The position numbers and the translations under genes were made by a program. DNA of 64,000 nucleotides, taken from contig JAMPHR010000001.1 in NCBI GenBank assembly GCA_023663345.1, forward strand, positions 614,786 to 678,785, read 5' to 3'. The stretch is from Paenibacillus sp. (GTDB taxonomy: Bacteria > Bacteroidota > Bacteroidia > Bacteroidales > Muribaculaceae). Below, in pieces: positions 57,957 through 64,000 of the stretch. Each line of letters opens with the position of its first letter. Positions within the stretch are counted from its first letter, which is position 1. Under the pieces are notes generated by a model, which worked only from the letters and a program-made list of their open reading frames with translations, was not told where the DNA came from and did no database searches.

Positions 57957-59624
57957 TCATCCGTGACCAAATAGACGCGCACGGTCATGGCTGATCGCTG
58001 TCGCAACCATATCCTCAGGTACAAACCTCCAGTTGGGAGTCACCGACGGATAGATAATCCCCTTGCGCTCTATCGCTTTCATGAGATAGTAACGCAGATC
58101 CAGATCGGTAGTCCTGATTATACGCTCCTCCAGTTCATCGTGAGGTATGCCGGCTCCTCGGGTCATGAGCTCACCTCCACCGTTGGCACGGTAGGCATTC
58201 ACTGCCACTTCATAAGTCTCCCTGGGATCAAACGGCGTACCGTCCGACATTGACAGCACCCTTATCTTCTCGCCCTGAGGCTTGGTAACATCCACTGTAT
58301 AGTCGATTCCGAATGCCGAGTCAAAATTATAGGAAGGATTTATGAGCCGTGAATAATCCCCCTTGACAGGATTACCCGAAGCAAACTTCAACAGCGGATC
58401 ACGAGGCGAGCTCATCACCGCTGTCCACAGATTATAGCTCATCTCAAGATGATTTATAATCTCCTCGCCGGTCATAGCCATCGTGTAGAGCTGATTCTCG
58501 TAGCGGTAGAGCTTGAACATGTCGCTCATGCGCAACGGCCCCTTGTGAAGCGTGGTGTCAAACGACAGCGGAGCGGCAAGCGATATACGCGCGCCTGAGA
58601 TCTCAAGCTGTAGTCTGTGTATGAGCTCCATGAACGCCGATGGTCCGAAATAGGCATCGCGGATGGAAAAATCACCGGCAGCCTCACCTATCACCTTCTC
58701 TACAAAATCCATCGTAGCGTCATACACCGGCCTGAACTCATTAATAAATTCACCGTCAGGAGCTATTCCCGTGATAGGGATAACACCGCCGTCAATGTCA
58801 GTCACCTTTACATTCCCGCCGGTCGAAGTCTCCACCGTTACCATCGCCTCGGCCACATGCGTGGCATGTGCCCCGGGGTTGAGCAGCAGCGTGCCCGACT
58901 CCTCATGTTTCACAGCCACCAGGTGGTCGTGCCCCATGAATATTATGTCGATGCCATTTACCTCCCGTGCCACTTTTCCGGAAGCGTTCTCCAGCCATTT
59001 CCATGTGAGATGGGTACTCTCATATCCCGAATGAAACAATCCTATCACCACATCGGGATGCTCGTGCTCACGTATATATTCCACCCAATATCTGGCGCTC
59101 TCTACCATCGGCCCTACATCAAGCCCTTCCCACAACGGCTCGGGAAGCCATGCAGGTATGGCAGGCGTAAGCAGTCCGAACACAGCAAATCTCACCCCCT
59201 CACGCTCTATTACAGTATAAGGAGTGAGATATGGTGCGCCTGTCAGCTTGTCAGCGACATTGGCCCCGAGCAAAGGTATAGGAGCGAGATCGGCCCTGTA
59301 GCGGTCATAGACGGGATGCCCGGTCTCTATGTCATGGTTGCCCACCGTCTGCGCGTCATATCTCATGCGTTTAAGCATGGTGGCCACGGGATGGGGTCCT
59401 TGACTATCAATAAAGTTGTAGTAATATACCGATGGCTGCCCCTGTAGCATATCGCCATTATCGAGCAGTATCACACGGCTGTCGCCCATGCGCGCTCGTT
59501 CGGATTTCACGTAGGCCGACACCTGGGCAAGCGATCCTGGGAGCGGGGAGAGCGAGGTGAAGTCATAGGGGAACAGCTTGCCATGCACATCGCTCGTGGC
59601 TATTATCTTGAATTGCTTTCTCAT
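57957..59624 (-). CDS. 5'-nucleotidase/2',3'-cyclic phosphodiesterase family metallophosphatase
   Basis: Two-domain phosphoesterase of 555 residues in the UshA/CpdB group. The N-terminal metallophosphatase domain has ATSDVHGKLFPYDF, LLDNGDMLQGQP, VGNHDIETG, GLFHSGYE and IFMGHDHLVAV metal motifs. The C-terminal 5'-nucleotidase substrate domain includes TLLHKGPLRMSDMFKLYRYENQL-like residues and VAVNAYRANGGGEL. No signal peptide is visible, unlike most family members. It may be cytoplasmic, or the start could lie elsewhere; the overlapping upstream gene leaves little room. It overlaps the DUF3108 gene by four bases. Confidence 0.92.
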   Translation of the reverse strand: MRKQFKIIATSDVHGKLFPYDFTSLSPLPGSLAQVSAYVKSERARMGDSRVILLDNGDMLQGQPSVYYYNFIDSQGPHPVATMLKRMRYDAQTVGNHDIETGHPVYDRYRADLAPIPLLGANVADKLTGAPYLTPYTVIEREGVRFAVFGLLTPAIPAWLPEPLWEGLDVGPMVESARYWVEYIREHEHPDVVIGLFHSGYESTHLTWKWLENASGKVAREVNGIDIIFMGHDHLVAVKHEESGTLLLNPGAHATHVAEAMVTVETSTGGNVKVTDIDGGVIPITGIAPDGEFINEFRPVYDATMDFVEKVIGEAAGDFSIRDAYFGPSAFMELIHRLQLEISGARISLAAPLSFDTTLHKGPLRMSDMFKLYRYENQLYTMAMTGEEIINHLEMSYNLWTAVMSSPRDPLLKFASGNPVKGDYSRLINPSYNFDSAFGIDYTVDVTKPQGEKIRVLSMSDGTPFDPRETYEVAVNAYRANGGGELMTRGAGIPHDELEERIIRTTDLDLRYYLMKAIERKGIIYPSVTPNWRFVPEDMVATAISHDRARLFGHG

Positions 59625-60403
59625 GGATTAGGCCCCGTATAGATTGCCCTAACCTTGCCCACTGGCAATTGGCCCTCTACCTTCACAGGTATGCGACGGT
59701 CATCGGCCGATATCCAGCCCGAGATGGGATCCGACGAAGTCTTTCCCTGGCGGGTGAACGTGAAATTGATGTAATAGGCCGTGAGCTTCACCCCGTTGAC
59801 CTCCACTTTCTGCCGTCCAAGATAAGTGATGGTTAGTTTCTCTTTCTTTGAGCCGGAAAAAATATTCACCGTCACCGTATTCCCCTTCTTCATGTTAGGA
59901 AAATCGAGGGTGCGGAGATAGAAAAACGAGCTGAGCATATCCACCGTCATCCCCTGCGCCTCGAGCTGAAGGGTCGATGAAGTCATAGGCGCGTCGGCCG
60001 ACGGGCGCTTGTATCTCACCGCATCGGCTGTGAATGTGTTGCCGTCGCGATGAAACGTGAGCACATCCTTCTTATACTTCCCTTGCTCATGTGCTATGTA
60101 CACATACTTGACCGGATAAAGACCCTGCTTTGTCATGGTGGTGTAGAGGGTGTCACGGAGCATGTATATGCTGTTGGCCCAAGGCGCGTTCTGGGCAAAT
60201 ACCGACGCACGGTACAGGTCGCCGTCATTGCGGAGACTCATGGTGGCATATCCGGCCACCTTGTTGATGAACCCCCATTTGTATATCACGTCGTAGGTGA
60301 GCGTCTCGTCGACAAGCGATACGGTTGATTCCTGAGCTTTGAGACTTGTGCCTGATATGCACATCAGCATCACTGCCAGTAGATGAGTGTATAAGTGTTT
60401 CAT
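59621..60403 (-). CDS. DUF3108 domain exported protein
   Basis: Protein of 260 residues with signal peptide (MKHLYTHLLAVMLMCISGTSLKA). It then matches DUF3108: DETLTYDVIYKWGFINKVAGYATMSLR and YPVKYVYIAHEQGKYKKDVLTFHRDG followed by MLSSFFYLRTLDFPNMKKGNTVTVNIF and the end WISADDRRIPVKVEGQLPVGKVRAIYT. The family is probably periplasmic and beta-rich with unknown role. It is the upstream gene of the nucleotidase, overlapping by four bases. Confidence 0.88.
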   Translation of the reverse strand: MKHLYTHLLAVMLMCISGTSLKAQESTVSLVDETLTYDVIYKWGFINKVAGYATMSLRNDGDLYRASVFAQNAPWANSIYMLRDTLYTTMTKQGLYPVKYVYIAHEQGKYKKDVLTFHRDGNTFTADAVRYKRPSADAPMTSSTLQLEAQGMTVDMLSSFFYLRTLDFPNMKKGNTVTVNIFSGSKKEKLTITYLGRQKVEVNGVKLTAYYINFTFTRQGKTSSDPISGWISADDRRIPVKVEGQLPVGKVRAIYTGPNP

Positions 60404-60510
60404 ATTTTATTTCCTTTCTCTTGTTTTGACCGCTCTGTGATAAAAAGGTTTATCCAGTCGCGGCCTCGCCCATCTCCGAGCCTGTCCAGGCCTCACATCG
60501 CAATCCGGAA

Positions 60511-61143
60511 TCACACCGGCTCCTCAAACGGCAACACCATGCGGTAGCTCTGCTCGATGCGCTTGTTGCGCCAGCATTTGCGGCACACGGCTATATAACG
60601 GTCATCACCGCCGATCTCTACCTGTTGTCCTTCCTCGACAAAATCGCCATTTGCGTCCATACGGGCATTTATGATGGTCTTGCGCCCGCATGTACATGTC
60701 GATTTTATCTCATCGATAGTATCGGCTATCTCAAACAACCGGCGTGATCCCTCGAACAGACAGCTACGGAAATCGGTGCGCAGTCCGTAGCATATAACAT
60801 TACTGCCGAAATCATCCACTACCCTTGCCAGCTGGTCAACCTGCGCCGCTGTGAGAAACTGGGCCTCGTCGACCAGAAACCAGTCGACCATCCCCTCACC
60901 CTCGGCGCTCAGCTGGCGGGCCATCTCATAAAGATCGCTTTCGTGATATATCCACAGGCACTCTCGCTCGATGCCTATACGCGAACGTATCACATTAGCC
61001 TCCTCGCGGGTGTCAATAATAGGCTTGAGGCACACGTAGCGCATACCACGCTCCTCAAAATTATAAGCCGTAGTGAGCAACAGGGCCGTTTTGGCCGACC
61101 CCATGGTACCGTAACGAAAATATAGTTTACCTTTCCTGTACAT
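60511..61143 (-). CDS. tdk: Thymidine kinase
   Basis: Type II thymidine kinase of 210 residues, phosphorylating thymidine in the salvage pathway. The P-loop is GTMGSAKTALLL, the catalytic Glu is in FLVDEAQFL, and a zinc-binding lasso has TCTCGRKT and later CRKCW. I chose ATG 61143, the start of MYRKGKLYFRYG. A longer in-frame ATG at 61170 lies in the -7 box (61168-61175) and would precede the transcript start. The enzyme complements thyA found elsewhere in this window. Confidence 0.94.
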   Translation of the reverse strand: MYRKGKLYFRYGTMGSAKTALLLTTAYNFEERGMRYVCLKPIIDTREEANVIRSRIGIERECLWIYHESDLYEMARQLSAEGEGMVDWFLVDEAQFLTAAQVDQLARVVDDFGSNVICYGLRTDFRSCLFEGSRRLFEIADTIDEIKSTCTCGRKTIINARMDANGDFVEEGQQVEIGGDDRYIAVCRKCWRNKRIEQSYRMVLPFEEPV

Positions 61144-61167
61144 GACTATCGTTGATAAGTGACAGGA

Positions 61168-61175
61168 CAAAGGTA
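61168..61175 (-). promoter_or_regulatory. -7 box of tdk
   Basis: Minus-strand TACCTTTG (plus CAAAGGTA) lies 25 bases upstream of the tdk ATG. It fixes the start of the gene; the -33 region is only weakly matching. Confidence 0.6.
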
Positions 61176-61196
61176 ACTATATTTTCCGACAATACC

Positions 61197-61817
61197 TCAA
61201 TACATCTGCTTGGTGAGCACGAAATCTTCATGCCCCACCTCATACTTGAGCAATGGACCCTTTACTTTCACATCGTCCATGTGGCGCATTGCTGCATAAC
61301 GGGCCGTGAGCGACTGCTTTATGCTATGCTCGATGTTTGCACACACCTCCGGGCGCAACGAGTCAACCGCGGGAGACCCTATGGTGATGGGCGCATTGTT
61401 GGCCATAACAGCCTTGGGGTCAACCTGTACCATAAGCGATGCCAGATCAAAACTCAGCGATATCTCATCATCATCAACCACAGTCCAGGTTCCCGCGATG
61501 GAAGTATGGGCCGAGGCTGAGAGGCTGAGAGGTTCGATGAAAGCGCTGTCTACTATCTGGGTGGTGGTATTGACCATGCCCGACACTGTCACAGAGCCGG
61601 AGAGGGTCTCATTGGCTGTCATGGAGGCTGGCGAGAACTCGTAAACATCTATGATCGAAGCCGTGAGAGCGGAATTATCGGTAAATGTCTCAGGTGTCCC
61701 CTGCCATACCCCGGGCATCGCCTTGGCAAGACGTTCTTCACCGTTGGAGCAGCCGGTAATGACCGAGCCTGCAATCATCATGCCGAGCACCGGAGCTAAT
61801 CTTAGGAATGATTTCAT
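61197..61817 (-). CDS. Lipoprotein of unknown function
   Basis: Lipoprotein of 206 residues beginning MKSFLRLAPVLGMMIAGS followed by the lipobox VITGC. The mature part is rich in Ser, Thr and Val (SGSVTVSGMVNTTTQIVDSAF, AGTWTVVDDDEISLSFDLAS), suggesting a beta sandwich, and resembles a lipocalin-like DUF4923/DUF5004-type layout, which I cannot confirm. A start farther upstream at 61964 is ruled out by a -7 box at 61843-61850. Confidence 0.8.
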   Translation of the reverse strand: MKSFLRLAPVLGMMIAGSVITGCSNGEERLAKAMPGVWQGTPETFTDNSALTASIIDVYEFSPASMTANETLSGSVTVSGMVNTTTQIVDSAFIEPLSLSASAHTSIAGTWTVVDDDEISLSFDLASLMVQVDPKAVMANNAPITIGSPAVDSLRPEVCANIEHSIKQSLTARYAAMRHMDDVKVKGPLLKYEVGHEDFVLTKQMY

Positions 61818-61842
61818 TGGATAAACTGTTGTTGATTTTATA

Positions 61843-61850
61843 CAAAAGTA
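61843..61850 (-). promoter_or_regulatory. -7 box of the lipoprotein gene
   Basis: Minus-strand TACTTTTG (plus CAAAAGTA) matches TAnnTTTG, leaving about 19 bases to the ATG at 61817. Confidence 0.55.
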
Positions 61851-61936
61851 CTTTTTTTCAGAATACGGCACTGAAAAATTTATCTTAAAAACAAATAAAT
61901 GTAAAAAGATGTTTAGTACAAGTACATAAAAAGAGC

Positions 61937-61944
61937 TATATTTG
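61937..61944 (+). promoter_or_regulatory. -7 box of the GH51 gene
   Basis: TATATTTG matches the -7 consensus. TTTA at 61912-61915 is a weak -33 match with a 21-base gap. The leader to the ATG at 62040 is about 90 bases. Confidence 0.6.
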
Positions 61945-62039
61945 CGAATGAAAACGGATCCCACCCCACATTAATATTATATATGATATTATATGTGGCC
62001 GTGGATCCTGCCCTCACAACTACAACTAATCAAATATCT

Positions 62040-63581
62040 ATGAACCACAGAATCCAATCAATTCTCTTGGCAGGAGTCCTTCTTGCTCCCGCCTCGGCTT
62101 GGGCCGACACAGTAACGCTCAAGATGAACGAAATCAACCCCGACGCAGTGATCCTGCCCGAAATCTACGGCCAGTTTGCCGAACACCTCGGAGCCTGCAT
62201 ATACGGTGGCCTTTGGGTAGGCCCCGAATCACCTATCCCCAACACCCAGGGATACCGCAACGATGTGCTGCAGGCCTTGCGCGAACTCAAGGTTCCCGTG
62301 ATGAGATGGCCCGGCGGATGCTTTGCCGACGAGTACCACTGGCGCGACGGCATTGGTCCGGCCAAGGACCGTCCAACTCAGGTCAACAACAACTGGGGTG
62401 GCACCGTCGAGGACAACTCCTTCGGTACCAACGAATTTTTCAACCTCTGCGAACTGCTCGGTTGCGAGCCTTACCTGAGCGGAAACGTGGGTAGCGGTTC
62501 AGTCGAGGAACTCGCCCAGTGGGTAGAGTATATCACTGCCGAGGAGGGCCCTATGGCCCGTCTACGTAAGGAGAATGGCCGTGAGAAGCCCTGGAAACTG
62601 AAATACCTCGGCGTAGGAAACGAAAGCTGGGGATGCGGTGGAAATTTCACCCCCGAGTATTATGCTGACGTTTACCGTCGCTATCAGACCTACTGCCGCG
62701 ACTTCTCGGGCAACAAGCTCTACAAGATCGCATCGGGCGCGAGCGACTATGATTACAAATGGACCGACGTACTCATGGAGAAAGCCCACCGCCACATGCA
62801 CGGCATATCACTCCATTACTACACCGTCACCACTTGGAGCGGCTCCAAGGGCTCGGCCACGGAATTCACTCCTGAGGACTACTACTGGACCATGGGCAAA
62901 TGCCTCGAGATCGAACCCGTGATCGAGAAGCACGCCGCTATCATGGACAAGTATGACCCCAAGAAGAAAGTAGGTCTGCTCGTCGATGAGTGGGGCACAT
63001 GGTGGGACGTGGAGCCCGGCACCAATCCCGGACACCTCTACCAGCAGAACACCATGCGCGACGCCATGGTGGCAGCCCTCTCGCTCAATGTGTTCCAGCG
63101 CCACACCGACCGCGTGAAGATGACCAACATCGCCCAGGTGGCCAATGTGCTCCAGTCCATGGTGCTCACCCGTGGCGACCAGATGGTGCTCACCCCCACC
63201 TACTACGTGTTCAAGATGTACATTCCCCATCAGGGTGCCACACCCATCCCTCTCGACGTGACCACCACCCGCATGGATGTACGTGGCGACCGCTCGGTCG
63301 ACATGCTCCAGGCCACCGCCTCACGCAAGGATGGTCGCATAGCCGTGTCGCTCACCAATGTTGATCTCGACAAGGAGATGGAGGTGGAGATAGCGCTCGG
63401 CGACACCAAGGTCAAGAACATCGAAGGATCCATCCTCACAGCATCATCCATTGATGACTACAACGATTTCGGCCAGCCCGAGAAAGTTACCCTCAAGCCA
63501 TTCAAGGGTGCCAAAGTCGGCAAGGGCACAGTTAAAGTCAAGCTCCCCGCAAAATCAATCGTCACCCTCCTGCTCAACTGA
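62040..63581 (+). CDS. Secreted GH51 alpha-L-arabinofuranosidase
   Basis: Glycoside hydrolase family 51 enzyme of 513 residues that removes alpha-L-arabinofuranosyl groups from plant glycans. I chose ATG 62040 since it opens a signal peptide ([22 protein letters not shown]); an in-frame ATG at 61983 would add 19 residues before it. Marks are [20 protein letters not shown], the acid/base Glu195 in [11 protein letters not shown] and nucleophile Glu317 in [19 protein letters not shown]. The C-terminal beta-sandwich contains [21 protein letters not shown]. It is likely periplasmic, not in a clear polysaccharide locus, and followed by a terminator. Confidence 0.95.
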   Translation: MNHRIQSILLAGVLLAPASAWADTVTLKMNEINPDAVILPEIYGQFAEHLGACIYGGLWVGPESPIPNTQGYRNDVLQALRELKVPVMRWPGGCFADEYHWRDGIGPAKDRPTQVNNNWGGTVEDNSFGTNEFFNLCELLGCEPYLSGNVGSGSVEELAQWVEYITAEEGPMARLRKENGREKPWKLKYLGVGNESWGCGGNFTPEYYADVYRRYQTYCRDFSGNKLYKIASGASDYDYKWTDVLMEKAHRHMHGISLHYYTVTTWSGSKGSATEFTPEDYYWTMGKCLEIEPVIEKHAAIMDKYDPKKKVGLLVDEWGTWWDVEPGTNPGHLYQQNTMRDAMVAALSLNVFQRHTDRVKMTNIAQVANVLQSMVLTRGDQMVLTPTYYVFKMYIPHQGATPIPLDVTTTRMDVRGDRSVDMLQATASRKDGRIAVSLTNVDLDKEMEVEIALGDTKVKNIEGSILTASSIDDYNDFGQPEKVTLKPFKGAKVGKGTVKVKLPAKSIVTLLLN

Positions 63582-63618
63582 TCCAACATCTGAAGCCCTC
63601 GTGGCTTGAACCATAATT

Positions 63619-63660
63619 AACCCCGGACGACGGCCATGCACAAACCGTAATCCGGGGTTT
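63619..63660 (+). terminator. Terminator of the GH51 gene
   Basis: AACCCCGGA (63619-63627) pairs with TCCGGGGTT (63651-63659) and is followed by a short T-rich stretch. Confidence 0.8.
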
Positions 63661-63743
63661 ATCTATATCTTCTTGTGACAAGTCCCGCCCGACATTGCTA
63701 CAACCTCAAAAAGAACACCAGACTACCGGTGTTCCGATAACCA

Positions 63744-63779
63744 AAAAGCGCAACCGACTCGGAAGTCAATTGCGCTTTA
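63744..63779 (-). terminator. Terminator near rpmA 3' end
   Basis: AAAGCGCAA (63745-63753) pairs with TTGCGCTTT (63770-63778). On the minus strand it is followed by a run of T (plus A-run starting 63743). It lies 54 bases after the rpmA stop. Confidence 0.7.
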
Positions 63780-63832
63780 TAGGATATATCCCGTCAATTA
63801 TATTGACGTTGTGGGGATACTTGCTGGCGGAA

Positions 63833-64000
63833 TTATGCCTGGGCGGGCTGAACGTTGATGAACTTGCGTCCCTCCTTGCCCTCGGTGAATACTACTACAC
63901 CGTCGATGAGAGCGAAGATGGTGTGGTCCTTGCCCATACCCACGTTAAGACCGGGGTGGTGAACTGTGCCACGCTGACGCTTGATGATGTTGCCGGCTTT
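63833..64000 (-). CDS. rpmA: 50S ribosomal protein L27, 3' part
   Basis: The last 55 residues of ribosomal protein L27 run off the window end. The visible part reads [20 protein letters not shown] and [18 protein letters not shown] and ends at a TAA. About 30 N-terminal residues are beyond the window. The gene is on the minus strand, and rplU is expected upstream by the common rplU-rpmA order. Confidence 0.95.
   Translation of the reverse strand, partial: KAGNIIKRQRGTVHHPGLNVGMGKDHTIFALIDGVVVFTEGKEGRKFINVQPAQA

Noticed and set aside
58617-59447. A 276-codon open frame antisense to the nucleotidase
   Set aside because: The sense frame carries all metallophosphatase motifs; the antisense one is a compositional shadow.

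Overview
The window looks like a chromosomal segment of a gut Bacteroidales bacterium, most likely Muribaculaceae-like. Evidence includes a SusC/SusD outer-membrane pair, type IX secretion proteins PorU and PorV, TlpA-type thioredoxins with Bacteroidetes N-terminal domains, a FISUMP-domain lipoprotein, DUF3822 and PepSY-like proteins. Promoters also fit the Bacteroidetes pattern (-33 TTTG, -7 TAnnTTTG). This placement rests on gene content and promoter style only; no search was run.

Layout. 1-600: initiator tRNA-Met on the minus strand with its own promoter and terminator. 0.6-5.6 kb: two overlapping rhomboid proteases, an EEP-family phosphatase/nuclease and an exported M3 peptidase. 5.7-9.5 kb: purL. 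9.6-13.3 kb: etfB-etfA-acyl-CoA dehydrogenase operon, followed by a 467-base non-coding island with two copies of a ~100-base palindromic element. 13.7-26.5 kb (polysaccharide/envelope region): two TlpA-like proteins, then a SusC-SusD-lipoprotein-FISUMP operon on the minus strand and a divergent GH2 beta-galactosidase. 26.6-34.2 kb: tatA-tatC-mtnN-luxS-AlbA_2-GH25-porU run and an LEA-like lipoprotein. 34.3-42.8 kb (minus strand): rsh, manC, LolC/E-type permease, rbfA, serS, yqeY, rsmD, DUF3822. 42.9-49.3 kb: porV, ispF, a horizontally acquired AT-rich restriction-modification pair, a polyferredoxin, thyA, folA. 49.4-53.7 kb: a conserved small protein, agmatine deiminase and N-carbamoylputrescine amidase (polyamine route), membrane proteins, a PepSY-like protein, a LysE-type exporter and a 52-residue protein. 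54-64 kb: lipoprotein, clpB, a small protein, a 5'-nucleotidase-type phosphoesterase, DUF3108 protein, thymidine kinase, a lipoprotein, GH51 arabinofuranosidase and the 3' part of rpmA.

The items most worth a second look are: (1) the SusC gene, whose signal-peptide exon-like start and main body are in different frames, separated by a run of exactly eight C (seven would restore the frame), which suggests phase variation, inactivation or a sequencing error; (2) the restriction-modification pair, whose endonuclease appears to join a PD-(D/E)XK-like N-terminus to an NgoFVII-type C-terminal DNA-binding domain; (3) the palindromic repeats at 13.26-13.71 kb; (4) a near-leaderless tatA promoter; and (5) a set of five promoters with two boxes at a constant 19-20 base gap. 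I did not find a CRISPR array, prophage, insertion sequence, rRNA or a clearly new multi-gene system.
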